From: JB111 sp052093225 | GTDB lineage: Bacteria > Actinomycetota > Actinomycetes > Actinomycetales > Actinomycetaceae | Reading direction: 5' to 3' | NCBI GenBank assembly: GCA_052093225.1 | Contig: JBQDDG010000005.1 | Coordinates: 1 to 64,000 of the forward strand | Length of the DNA: 64,000 bases | In this document: piece after piece, positions 8,364 through 16,703 of the stretch | Position numbering within the stretch: position 1 is the first letter of the stretch | How the letters are laid out: each line of letters begins with the position of its first letter | Position numbers and translations under genes: made by a program | The notes under the pieces: generated by a model | Seen by the model: the letters and a program-made list of their open reading frames with translations, nothing else | What the model was told of the DNA's origin: nothing | Database searches by the model: none

Positions 8364-10514
8364 TCAGTAGCGCGGCTGACGAGGCCTCGAGGGGGCACCG
8401 CGGCGGTCGTCGCCACGGCCACGGGGCGCACCGCGCCCGGCGCCGGCCTTGAACCCGCCGCCCGGCTTGCCGCCGCGCGGACCGGAGTCCTCGCGCAGGT
8501 TGAGGCGGCGGCCGCCGACGACGGCGCGCGCGAGCTTCTCCTGCGAGCGGGCGTCCAGGTCGGCCGTCACCTCGACGAGCGCGAAGCTCGGGAAGATGTC
8601 GATCTTGCCGATGTCGCTGCCGCGCAGCGAGGACTCGCCGGTGAGCGCGCCGACGATCGAGGCGGGCCGGACGCCGTCGCGGTGACCGACGTCGACCCGG
8701 TAGGTGACGCCGTCGGAGCCGCCCCGCGGGCGACGCGCGCCCCGGTTCTTGGGGTCGCGGCCGTCCTCGAAGCGGGCGCTGAGGAACTCGCCGTGCTCGT
8801 CGACGTTCTCCTCGCGGCGCGTGCGGCCCCGCCGGTCGCCGCCCGAGGAGTGGGGACGGTCGTCCTTCCAGCTCTTGCCGTGCTCCCTGCGTGCGGGAAG
8901 CGCGAGCTGGTCGGGCTCCTGCTCGCCGCGCGGACGCGGGCCCTCGTCGCCGACGGCGAGCGCGAGCAGCGTGGCCGCCACCTCGGCCGGGTCGGCGGGC
9001 GCGCTCACGCCCATCGCCTCGGCGAGCAGCTTCCGGTACATCTCGAGACGCCCGGCGTCGTGGCGCTCGGAGGTCTTGAGCAGGATCTGGCGCGTCTTGT
9101 GCGCCGAGACGTCCGCGGGCGTGGGGATGACGGCCTCGGTGAGCGTGGCGCCGGTGGCGCGCTCGATCTGGCCGAGGCGGCCGCGCTCGCGGGGCGTGAG
9201 GAACGTGAGGGCGCGTCCGGTGCGGCCGGCGCGGCCCGTGCGGCCGATGCGGTGCACGTAGGAGTCCGTCTCGCGCGGGACGTCGTAGTTGACGACGAGG
9301 CCGACTCGCTCGACGTCGAGCCCGCGGGCGGCGACGTCGGTGGCGACGAGGACGTCGAGCGTGCCCTCGCGCAGGCGCTCGACGAGCCGCTCACGCTCCT
9401 TCTGCGGGACGTCGCCGGACAGCGCGGCGGCCTGGACGCCGCGGCCCTGGAGCTCGATCGCGACCTCCTCGACCTGCGCCTTGGTGCGGACGAACACGAT
9501 GGCGGCATCGGCGTCGGAGACGGCGAGGATGCGCGCCAGAGCACCGGTCTTGTGCTTGAACGGCACCACGGCGTAGGTCTGCTCGATGCTCGCCACGGTG
9601 GTGGCGGCGGGGGTCACCGAGACGTGCACCGGGTCGTGCATGTGGGTCGCGGCGACCCGGCGGATGGCCGACGGCATCGTGGCGGAGAACAGGGCGGTGC
9701 GCCGGTCGGTGGGGACGTGCGAGGCGATCGACTCGACCTCCTCGGCGAAGCCCATGCGCAGCATCTCGTCGGCCTCGTCGAGGACGAGGAAGCGCACGTG
9801 GTGCAGGTCGAGGGAGCCGCGCTCGATGTGGTCGATGACGCGGCCGGGCGTGCCGACGACGACCTGGGCGCCGTCCTTGAGTCCGCGCAGCTGCGGCGTG
9901 TAGGAGGAGCCGCCGTAGATGGGCAGCACCTTGAGGCCCGGCATGCGGTGGGCGAAGTCGCCGATGGCGTCGGCCACCTGGACGGCGAGCTCGCGCGTGG
10001 GTGCCAGCACGATCGCCTGGACGTTGCGCTGGGCCGGGTCGATGGCGGCGAGCAGCGGGAGGCCGAAGGCGGCGGTCTTACCCGTGCCGGTCTGGGCGAC
10101 GCCGACGACGTCCCGGCCGGAGAGCAGCACCGGGATGGTGCGGGCCTGCACGTCGGTGGGGGCCATGAACCCGAGGTCCTCGACGGCGCGCAGCAGGTCG
10201 GTCGGGAGGCCGAGCGTGGCGAAGGTGGCGGGGGCGGGAGCGTCGGTGGCCGACGGCGCCTCGGCAGGGGCCGCTGCCTTCGCAGGCTCGGACACCTTGC
10301 TCGGCGCTGCTGCCTCGGCCGGTGCTGCTGCCTCGGCGGGCGCGGGTGTTTCGGCAGGCGCGGACGCCTTGCTCGGCGCTGCTGCCTCGGCGGGCGCGGA
10401 GGCCTCGCTCGGGGCGGCTGCTTCGGCCGGCGCGTTCGCCTCGGCGCTTGCCTGCGCGTCGTCGCCGGTGGCCTGGTCGTTGTCGGGCGTGGTGTCGTGG
10501 ACGTCGTTCGTCAC
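8364..10514 (-). CDS. DEAD-box ATP-dependent RNA helicase (DeaD/CsdA type)
   Basis: 716 residues from GTG 10514, preceded by GAGGAG at good spacing. Residues 1-90 are Ala/Pro/Glu-rich and repetitive. The core has the Q motif region ('F..LGLPTDLLRAVEDLGF'), motif I TGTGKTAAFG, Ia 'PTRELA', II VLDEADEML, III SATMP, and VI HRIGRTGRAGRTG. A C-terminal DbpA-type RNA-binding domain ('VDVGHRDGVRPASIVGAL') is followed by an Arg/Gly-rich tail. Such enzymes unwind structured RNA during ribosome assembly and cold adaptation. The long upstream region without a gene suggests a sizeable 5' leader, as often seen for cold-shock helicases. Cytoplasmic. Confidence 0.93.
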   Translation of the reverse strand: MTNDVHDTTPDNDQATGDDAQASAEANAPAEAAAPSEASAPAEAAAPSKASAPAETPAPAEAAAPAEAAAPSKVSEPAKAAAPAEAPSATDAPAPATFATLGLPTDLLRAVEDLGFMAPTDVQARTIPVLLSGRDVVGVAQTGTGKTAAFGLPLLAAIDPAQRNVQAIVLAPTRELAVQVADAIGDFAHRMPGLKVLPIYGGSSYTPQLRGLKDGAQVVVGTPGRVIDHIERGSLDLHHVRFLVLDEADEMLRMGFAEEVESIASHVPTDRRTALFSATMPSAIRRVAATHMHDPVHVSVTPAATTVASIEQTYAVVPFKHKTGALARILAVSDADAAIVFVRTKAQVEEVAIELQGRGVQAAALSGDVPQKERERLVERLREGTLDVLVATDVAARGLDVERVGLVVNYDVPRETDSYVHRIGRTGRAGRTGRALTFLTPRERGRLGQIERATGATLTEAVIPTPADVSAHKTRQILLKTSERHDAGRLEMYRKLLAEAMGVSAPADPAEVAATLLALAVGDEGPRPRGEQEPDQLALPARREHGKSWKDDRPHSSGGDRRGRTRREENVDEHGEFLSARFEDGRDPKNRGARRPRGGSDGVTYRVDVGHRDGVRPASIVGALTGESSLRGSDIGKIDIFPSFALVEVTADLDARSQEKLARAVVGGRRLNLREDSGPRGGKPGGGFKAGAGRGAPRGRGDDRRGAPSRPRQPRY

Positions 10515-10648
10515 GTGTCTCCTCGGGGTGCGGCGAGCGGGGCGCCCGGATCGGGACGCATGCCGCACAGTGCCCGGGGAACGTCCGCGCCTTGTGCGTC
10601 GGAGTGAGAGGGGGCGTGCACGGCCATGGATGGCGCGCTCGGCCGCCC

Positions 10649-10654
10649 ACGTTA
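10649..10654 (-). promoter_or_regulatory. -10 candidate TAACGT for the RNA helicase gene
   Basis: TAACGT reads on the minus strand within GAGTAACGTGGG and fits TANNNT. It would give a leader of about 130 nt before the GTG at 10514. The remainder of 10515-10712 shows no gene. Confidence 0.4.
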
Positions 10655-10712
10655 CTCGCGCGGGGCCGCCGGCGCCGGGTGAGGTGCCGGTGAGAACCGG
10701 CACAGCGGACGG

Positions 10713-12191
10713 TCAGCGACCGAGCTCGGACCGGTCACCCTGGGAGCGGTGGGCCGCCAGGGTGCCGACCAGGGCGAGTGCCAGGGCGATGCCGAGCGCC
10801 GCGACGTAGGGGAGCTGTCCGTCCGAGCCCGACGGCGCGACGGCGACGGCGATGCCCGTCAGCGCGACGAGCACGGCCGCGCCGAGGGAGTCGGCGATCT
10901 GGAGGTGGGCGCTGACCTCGCCCTGCCGCTCCCGCGGGGTCCAGCCGAGCGCGAGCACGGAGGACGCCGACATCGCCAGCCCGATCCCGCCACCCGCGAC
11001 CACCCAGCCGACGATCGTCAGCCACGGCGGCGCCGCGGGCCACGCGGCAGGCAGGCTGATGACGATCCCGAGTCCGAGCATCGCGGTGCCGATCCAGGGC
11101 AGGGTGGCGCGCGTCGCCTCCGTCCGGATCCGGGCCGCGACCACCGAGGCCGCGCCCCAGGACAGCGAGCCCACGGTGAGGACGATGCCCGCGGACATCG
11201 CGTCCCAGCCGTGCTGCTCCTGGAGCATGAGCACGAGGAAGACCTCGACGGCGATGAACGCGCCGTTGAGCAGCGCGCGTCCGGTGACGAGGGCGGGCAC
11301 GCGGGGACGCAGCCGCAGCGCGCCGGGCGGGAGCAGCCCGGGCAGCGTGAGGGCGAGCGCGAGGAGGCCGAGCCCGATCGAGACCCAGTCGCTCGTGGTG
11401 AGTCCCACGCGCTCGCCGGGCGCGGAGCCGGCCGCCTGCAGGAGCGCGGCGCCCACGCCCGTGCCGAGGCCGAGCAGGAGGGCCGAGCGCCGGGGCGCGG
11501 GTCGTGCGGCGCCATCCTCCGCCGCCGAGGGCCCGACGACGGCGCCGGGCGCCTCGCCCGCAGCGACGAGTGCCTCCCGGGCGGCGCGCTGGTCACGGGC
11601 GAGCCGCGCGAACACGGCGATCACGAGGAACAGGGCGGGCACCGCGACGCCCGCGATGCCGAGGAACACCCAGCGCCAGGACACGTGGTCCGCGAGGAAG
11701 CCCGCGAGGAGCGGCCCGACGAGCGAGGGCACCACCCACGCCGCGGAGAACGCGGCGAAGAAGCCGGGCCGCTTCCGGGCCGGGACCACGGTGCCGACGA
11801 GCACGTAGAGCGGCACGATGACGAGGGCTCCGCCGACCCCCTGCACCGCGCGTCCGAGCACGAGCGGCCACATGGACGGCGCGAACCCGGCGAGCGCGAG
11901 CCCGGCGATGAAGGTGACGATGCCGGTGACCAGGGCGATCCTGGTGCCGCCCGCGTCGCACCACCGGCCGGCGACCGGAGTCGTCGCCACCTGCGTGGCG
12001 AGCGTGATGCCGTAGGCGAGCGCGTAGAGCTGGTTGCCGTCGAGCTCACGGGCGACCGTCGGCATCGCGGTGGCGACGGCGAGCGCCTCGAACGCGACGA
12101 ACGTGATGAGGGCGATCGAGACGACGCGCAGGAGCGTGATGGTCCGCGCGTCGGTCTGCTCCGACGGGTCCGCGCTCGGGAGGGTGGGCAC
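10713..12191 (-). CDS. MFS transporter (drug:H+ antiporter-like)
   Basis: About 492 residues from GTG 12191. This start is chosen because GACGAT lies exactly 6 nt upstream, as at other leaderless genes here; an in-frame ATG at 12251 would lie inside the aspS -10 element. Around 14 hydrophobic segments are visible. Motif A-like sequence follows TM2 ('GRWCDAGGTRIAL') and motif C-like Gly-rich sequence occurs near 'VPSLVGPLLAGFLAD', which points to the DHA2-like exporter group. A ~45-residue hydrophilic loop lies mid-protein (after 'FARLARDQRAA'). Substrate unknown. It is divergent from aspS and lies downstream of no cotranscribed gene. Confidence 0.82.
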   Translation of the reverse strand: MPTLPSADPSEQTDARTITLLRVVSIALITFVAFEALAVATAMPTVARELDGNQLYALAYGITLATQVATTPVAGRWCDAGGTRIALVTGIVTFIAGLALAGFAPSMWPLVLGRAVQGVGGALVIVPLYVLVGTVVPARKRPGFFAAFSAAWVVPSLVGPLLAGFLADHVSWRWVFLGIAGVAVPALFLVIAVFARLARDQRAAREALVAAGEAPGAVVGPSAAEDGAARPAPRRSALLLGLGTGVGAALLQAAGSAPGERVGLTTSDWVSIGLGLLALALTLPGLLPPGALRLRPRVPALVTGRALLNGAFIAVEVFLVLMLQEQHGWDAMSAGIVLTVGSLSWGAASVVAARIRTEATRATLPWIGTAMLGLGIVISLPAAWPAAPPWLTIVGWVVAGGGIGLAMSASSVLALGWTPRERQGEVSAHLQIADSLGAAVLVALTGIAVAVAPSGSDGQLPYVAALGIALALALVGTLAAHRSQGDRSELGR

Positions 12192-12197
12192 CCGCTG

Positions 12198-12203
12198 ATC
12201 GTC
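12198..12203 (-). promoter_or_regulatory. -10-like GACGAT for the MFS gene
   Basis: GACGAT on the minus strand ends 6 nt before GTG 12191 and there is no ribosome binding site, matching the leaderless pattern of this genome segment. The hexamer is a weak match to TANNNT. Confidence 0.35.
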
Positions 12204-12245
12204 GCCGCCGCGGGCGCAGGGGACAACCTGCACGCCCGTGAGACG

Positions 12246-12251
12246 TACCAT
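12246..12251 (+). promoter_or_regulatory. -10 TACCAT of aspS
   Basis: TACCAT fits TANNNT and would start transcription near 12258, giving a leader of about 45 nt that includes the GGAAGGA ribosome binding site before GTG 12305. Confidence 0.45.
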
Positions 12252-12304
12252 CGCCCGTGTCCCCGCCCGTCTCGCGGGGCCACGGACTACGGAAGGATCC
12301 CGCT

Positions 12305-14182
12305 GTGCTCCGCACGCACCCCGCAGGAACGCTCACCGCCGCCGACACCGGCTCCACCGTCACCCTCGCCGGCTGGGTGGACCGTCGTCGGGACCACGGA
12401 GGAGTGGCCTTCCTCGACCTGCGAGACGCCTCCGGCATCGCCCAGGTGGTGGTCCGGGACGAGGACGTCGCCCACGAGCTGCGCAGCGAGTACGTCGTCC
12501 AGGTCACCGGTGAGGTGTCCACGCGTCCCGAGGGCAACGCCAACCCCGAGCTCACCACCGGCGAGATCGAGGTCATCGCCTCCGAGCTCACCGTCCTCAA
12601 CGCCGCCGCGCCGCTGCCGTTCCAGGTCTCGGCCAACGCGGGCGACTCCGGTGCCGTCGGGGAGGAGGCGCGGCTCAAGCACCGCTACCTCGACCTGCGT
12701 CGCAGCGGGCCCGCCGCCGGCATCCGGCTGCGCTCCAAGGTCAACCAGGCCGCGCGCCGCGTGCTCGACGCGCAGGACTTCGTCGAGATCGAGACGCCGA
12801 CCCTCACCCGTTCCACCCCGGAGGGCGCGCGCGACTTCATCGTCCCGGCACGCCTCGCGCCGGGGTCCTGGTACGCGCTCCCGCAGTCGCCGCAGCTGTT
12901 CAAGCAGCTGCTCATGGTCGGCGGGATGGAGCGGTACTACCAGATCGCCCGCTGCTACCGGGACGAGGACTTCCGGGCCGACCGCCAGCCGGAGTTCACC
13001 CAGCTCGACGTCGAGATGAGCTTCGTCGACCAGGAGGACGTCATCGGCGTCGCTGAGGAGATCCTCGAGGAGGTCTGGTCGCTCGTCGACGTGCAGATCC
13101 CGCGCCCGATCCAGCGGATGACCTACGCCGAGGCGATGCGCCGCTTCGGCTCCGACAAGCCGGACCTGCGCTTCGGCGTGGAGATCACCGAGCTGAAGGA
13201 CTTCTTCGCCGAGACGCCGTTCCGGGTCTTCCAGTCGCCCTACGTCGGCGCCGTCGTCATGCCCGGCGGGGCGAGCCAGCCGCGCCGCACGTTCGACGCC
13301 TGGCAGGACTGGGCCAAGCAGCGCGGCGCCAAGGGCCTCGCGTACGTGACGATCGCCGAGGACGGCACGCTCGGCGGGCCGGTGGCGAAGAACATCTCCG
13401 AGACGGAGCGGGCCGGCCTCGCGGCGGCCGTCGGCGCCGGTCCCGGCGACTGCGTGTTCTTCGCCGCGGGAGAGGAGACCGCCTCTCGTGCCCTGCTCGG
13501 GGCCGCGCGCCAGGAGATCGCCGCCCGCACGGGGCTCATCGACGAGGATGCCTGGGCGTTCGTGTGGGTGGTCGACGCGCCGCTGTTCAAGCCGGTCGCC
13601 GAGGCGCTCGAGGAGGGCGACGTCGCCGTGGGCGAGGGGCGCTGGACCGCCGTGCACCACGCCTTCACGTCCCCCACCCCGGAGTGGGAGGGCCGCTTCG
13701 AGGAGGACCCCGGCAACGCGCTCGCCTACGCCTACGACATCGTCTGCAACGGCAACGAGATCGGCGGCGGGTCGATCCGTATCCACCGTGGCGACGTCCA
13801 GAAGCGGGTCTTCGACGTCATGGGGATCGGCGAGGCCGAGGCGCAGGAGAAGTTCGGTTTCCTGCTCGACGCCTTCCAGTACGGCGCGCCCCCGCACGGC
13901 GGCATCGCCTTCGGCTGGGACCGGATCGTCGCGCTCCTGCACGGCGTGGACTCGATCCGCGAGGTCATCGCCTTCCCCAAGACCGGCGGCGGCTACGACC
14001 CGCTCACCGGGGCGCCCGCACCGATCACGGACGACCAGCGCGCCGAGGCAGGCGTCGACGCCGAGCCGGCCGACGAGGACGGCGAGGGCGAGAACGACGA
14101 GGGCCGGCAGGGCGCCGGACAGGCGAAGGGCGAGGCCTCGGACGCTTCCGGGGGTGCCGCAGCACCAGGGGCCGGCGCGTGA
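12305..14182 (+). CDS. aspS: Aspartate--tRNA ligase
   Basis: 625 residues from GTG 12305, with GGAAGGA upstream; the N-terminus (LRTHPAGTL...TVTLAGWVDRRRDHGG) matches the usual AspRS beginning. The N-terminal OB fold binds the anticodon; motif 2 reads 'CYRDEDFRADRQPEFTQLD', a bacterial GAD-type insertion domain lies between the catalytic motifs, and motif 3 'GGIAFGWDRIVALL' is near the C-terminus. An extra tail of about 50 residues rich in Glu, Gly and Ala follows the catalytic core and is probably disordered. The stop overlaps the GTG of the GNAT gene (GTGA). The enzyme attaches Asp to tRNA-Asp in the cytoplasm. Confidence 0.96.
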   Translation: MLRTHPAGTLTAADTGSTVTLAGWVDRRRDHGGVAFLDLRDASGIAQVVVRDEDVAHELRSEYVVQVTGEVSTRPEGNANPELTTGEIEVIASELTVLNAAAPLPFQVSANAGDSGAVGEEARLKHRYLDLRRSGPAAGIRLRSKVNQAARRVLDAQDFVEIETPTLTRSTPEGARDFIVPARLAPGSWYALPQSPQLFKQLLMVGGMERYYQIARCYRDEDFRADRQPEFTQLDVEMSFVDQEDVIGVAEEILEEVWSLVDVQIPRPIQRMTYAEAMRRFGSDKPDLRFGVEITELKDFFAETPFRVFQSPYVGAVVMPGGASQPRRTFDAWQDWAKQRGAKGLAYVTIAEDGTLGGPVAKNISETERAGLAAAVGAGPGDCVFFAAGEETASRALLGAARQEIAARTGLIDEDAWAFVWVVDAPLFKPVAEALEEGDVAVGEGRWTAVHHAFTSPTPEWEGRFEEDPGNALAYAYDIVCNGNEIGGGSIRIHRGDVQKRVFDVMGIGEAEAQEKFGFLLDAFQYGAPPHGGIAFGWDRIVALLHGVDSIREVIAFPKTGGGYDPLTGAPAPITDDQRAEAGVDAEPADEDGEGENDEGRQGAGQAKGEASDASGGAAAPGAGA

Positions 14183-14946
14183 GCGTCGGCACCGGTTTCC
14201 TCGGCGGCGACCTCTTCTACCGCGCGCAGGCCGCCCGGTTCGGGGCGAGGCCGCTGGCCGAGACCGACGGGGCGGGGATCGGCGTCGGACCGGACCCCCG
14301 CGGTGACGGGCTCCGGCTGCTGGCGAGCGGCGACGTCGGCGAGATCGTCGAACTCCTGCTCGACCACCCCGTCACCGACCTCACCTCCGCCCAGGCGCCG
14401 GCCGGCACGCTGGCCGAGCTGCGGCGTCGGACGGGGACCGGCGGTGCAGTGCCCGAGGCGGCCGCGCCCTGGGCGTCGATGACCACGGGACGCGGCTGGG
14501 ACCTGCTCGCCACGACCACGCCCCCGCCGCTCCAGCCGGGCGAGGACCGGGTGCGCGCGCTGAGCGCCGACGAGGCGCGCGAGGTGGTGCCCGACGTGCT
14601 CGCCGAGGCCTACCCGGACACGTGGGCGCTCACCCATCTGGACGAGCTCTCGTGGACCGGCTTCCTCGAGGCCGACAGTTGGCTCGCCGTCATGGCGACG
14701 AACCGCGCGCCGATGCTCGGCGGGGGAGAGGTCGCCGTGCTCTCCGGCCTCGGGACGCGTCCCGCCCACCGGGGCCGCGGGGTCGGGTCGGCGGTCACCT
14801 GCGCGATCGTCCGCCGCGAGCTGGGGTCCGGGGCGGAGGCCGTCCAGCTGGGCACGTGGACGGACGTCGTCGGACCGCGCCGGCTCTACGAGTCGCTCGG
14901 ATTCCGGTTCGTCCAGCAGGTGGAGAACATCGTCCCCGCGGCGTAG
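14179..14946 (+). CDS. GNAT-family N-acetyltransferase
   Basis: 255 residues starting at the GTG that overlaps the aspS stop. The C-terminal half holds the acetyl-CoA-binding motif A 'GLGTRPAHRGRGVGSAVT' (R-G-x-G) followed by a helix and the typical 'G..RLYESLGFRFV' ending of GNAT domains. The N-terminal ~110 residues show no recognisable domain. Substrate unknown; translational coupling to aspS is structural and need not imply a shared pathway. Cytoplasmic. Confidence 0.82.
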   Translation: MSVGTGFLGGDLFYRAQAARFGARPLAETDGAGIGVGPDPRGDGLRLLASGDVGEIVELLLDHPVTDLTSAQAPAGTLAELRRRTGTGGAVPEAAAPWASMTTGRGWDLLATTTPPPLQPGEDRVRALSADEAREVVPDVLAEAYPDTWALTHLDELSWTGFLEADSWLAVMATNRAPMLGGGEVAVLSGLGTRPAHRGRGVGSAVTCAIVRRELGSGAEAVQLGTWTDVVGPRRLYESLGFRFVQQVENIVPAA

Positions 14947-15000
14947 TGGCGGTCCTGGCCGCCGCCTCGTGACCGGGCGACGTGCCCTGGACGCCGGTGG

Positions 15001-15006
15001 CAGGAT
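15001..15006 (+). promoter_or_regulatory. -10-like CAGGAT of the YciO gene
   Basis: CAGGAT ends 6 nt before the ATG at 15013. No Shine-Dalgarno is present, so a leaderless mRNA is likely; this favours the ATG at 15013 over the GTG at 15010. Confidence 0.45.
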
Positions 15007-15012
15007 GTCGTG

Positions 15013-15633
15013 ATGACCCGCCACCTGGACATCCACCCGGAGGATCCGCAGCCCCGTCTCGTCGCCCAGGCCGTCGACGTCCTGCGCAGCGGCGGTCTCA
15101 TCGCCTACCCGACCGACTCCGGCTACGCGCTCGGCGCGGCGCCCGGCAACAAGGAGGCGATCGAGCGGATCACGCACATCCGCCGGCTCGACAAGAAGCA
15201 CCACTTCACGCTGCTCTGCCACGACTTCGCCCAGCTCGGGTCGGTCGTCATCGTCGACAACTCCGACTTCCGGCTCATCAAGTCGCTCACGCCCGGCCCG
15301 TACACGTTCATCCTCCGGGCCACCAAGGAGGTGCCGCGGATGATGGTGAACCCGAAGAAGCTCACCGTCGGCGTCCGCATCCCCGACCACCCGGTCGCGG
15401 CGGCGCTGGTGAGGGAGCTGGGCGAACCGATCCTGTCCTCCACCCTCATCCTTCCCGAGCAGGAGGAGCCGATGTCCGAGGGCTGGATCGTCCTGGACGA
15501 GATCGGGCACGCCCTCGACGCCGTCATCGACTCGCCCGTGACCTCCACCGAGCCGACGAGCGTCCTCGACCTCAGCGAGGGCGACGTGCGCGTGGCCCGG
15601 GTCGGCGCCGGCGACGTCAGCCGTTTCGAGTGA
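15013..15633 (+). CDS. YciO/Sua5-family protein (L-threonylcarbamoyladenylate synthase-like)
   Basis: 206 residues, the length of E. coli YciO. The YrdC fold is recognisable from 'GGLIAYPTDSGYALG', 'RLDKKHHFTLLCHDF', 'PGPYTFILRAT' and 'VGVRIPDHPV'. True TsaC/Sua5 proteins make threonylcarbamoyl-AMP for t6A tRNA modification; YciO members have the fold but weak or unclear activity in vivo. Here the 'KKHHFTLLC' signature points to the YciO branch. A separate tsaC may be elsewhere in the genome. The gene is a single transcription unit between the GNAT gene and the ABC operon. Cytoplasmic. Confidence 0.85.
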   Translation: MTRHLDIHPEDPQPRLVAQAVDVLRSGGLIAYPTDSGYALGAAPGNKEAIERITHIRRLDKKHHFTLLCHDFAQLGSVVIVDNSDFRLIKSLTPGPYTFILRATKEVPRMMVNPKKLTVGVRIPDHPVAAALVRELGEPILSSTLILPEQEEPMSEGWIVLDEIGHALDAVIDSPVTSTEPTSVLDLSEGDVRVARVGAGDVSRFE

Positions 15634-15747
15634 CGGGCACGCGCACCCTCGGCAGGCGGGGCCGGTCGAGCCTCCACTGACCCGGCCACACGGCCCGATG
15701 ACGCCGGACGCGGTGACGCTCGCCACGTCGTCGGGCGCCGGTTAACA

Positions 15748-15761
15748 CCTCTTTGCAGAGG
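15748..15761 (+). promoter_or_regulatory. Dyad CCTCT-TTGC-AGAGG within the ABC operon promoter
   Basis: Perfect 5-bp inverted repeat with a 4-nt centre. It sits upstream of the -10 at 15767 and just after a TTAACA at 15742-15747 that could be a -35. This is where a repressor would compete with RNA polymerase. No regulator gene adjoins the operon. Confidence 0.4.
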
Positions 15762-15766
15762 ACAAC

Positions 15767-15772
15767 TACTGT
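15767..15772 (+). promoter_or_regulatory. -10 TACTGT of the ABC exporter operon
   Basis: TACTGT fits TANNNT and ends 7 nt before GTG 15780. No ribosome binding site is present, so the first gene is probably leaderless. Confidence 0.5.
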
Positions 15773-15779
15773 CCAGCAC

Positions 15780-16703
15780 GTGCCACCCGTCATCCACGCC
15801 TCGAGGCTCCGCAAGACGTACGGGGACTTCGTCGCCGTCGACGACATCGACTTCGAGGTGGCGCCGGGGGAGAGCTTCGGCCTGCTCGGTCCCAACGGCG
15901 CCGGCAAGTCCACGACGATGCGGATGATCGGCGGAACCCTGGACCGCTCCGGCGGCGAGCTGAGCGTGCTGGGGATGGACCCCGCCCGGCAGGGCCCCGA
16001 GGTCCGCGCACACCTGGGCGTGATCCCGCAGCAGGACAACCTCGACGAGGAGCTCCGGGTCAAGGAGAACCTCGTGATGTACGGGCGCTACTTCGGGATG
16101 TCCCGGCGGGAGCTCGAGCCGAAGGCCGACGAGCTGCTCGAGTTCGCCCAGCTCACCGAGAAGGCGCGGGCGAAGGTCCAGTCGCTCTCCGGCGGCATGA
16201 AGCGGCGCCTGACGATCGCGCGCGGGCTGGTCAACGACCCCAAGATCCTCCTGCTCGACGAGCCCACCACGGGCCTGGACCCGCAGGCGCGGCACATCCT
16301 GTGGGACCGCCTCTTCCGGCTCAAGGAGAATGGCACCACCCTTGTGGTCACCACCCACTTCATGGACGAGGCGGAGCAGCTGTGCGACCGGCTCGTCGTC
16401 GTCGACCACGGCTCGATCATGGCCGAGGGCTCCCCGCGCGAGCTCATCCGGCAGTACTCCACGCGCGAGGTCGTCGAACTGCGGTTCGGGTCGGCCCGCA
16501 ACCCCACCGTCGTCGCCGAGCTCGACGACGTCGCCACCCGCACCGAGGTGCTGCCCGACCGCGTCCTGCTCTACACGGACGACGGCGAGGCGGCCCTCGA
16601 GGAGGTCTCGCGCCGCGGCCTGGCCCCGATCACGTCGCTCGTGCGTCGCTCCTCGCTGGAGGACGTCTTCCTCCGGCTCACCGGTAGGAGCCTCATTGAC
16701 TGA
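15780..16703 (+). CDS. ABC transporter ATP-binding protein (NodI/DrrA-like exporter)
   Basis: 307 residues from GTG 15780; an in-frame TTG at 15753 is an alternative but lies within the promoter dyad. Walker A 'GPNGAGKSTT', Q-loop 'VIPQQDNLD', signature 'LSGGMKRRL', Walker B 'ILLLDEPTTGLD' and the switch His ('VTTHFMDEAEQL') are all present. The C-terminal ~80 residues resemble the extra domain of DrrA/NodI-type ATPases. It energises export by the two membrane proteins encoded immediately downstream. The stop overlaps the TTG start of the first permease by 8 nt. Cytoplasmic face of the membrane. Confidence 0.93.
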   Translation: MPPVIHASRLRKTYGDFVAVDDIDFEVAPGESFGLLGPNGAGKSTTMRMIGGTLDRSGGELSVLGMDPARQGPEVRAHLGVIPQQDNLDEELRVKENLVMYGRYFGMSRRELEPKADELLEFAQLTEKARAKVQSLSGGMKRRLTIARGLVNDPKILLLDEPTTGLDPQARHILWDRLFRLKENGTTLVVTTHFMDEAEQLCDRLVVVDHGSIMAEGSPRELIRQYSTREVVELRFGSARNPTVVAELDDVATRTEVLPDRVLLYTDDGEAALEEVSRRGLAPITSLVRRSSLEDVFLRLTGRSLID

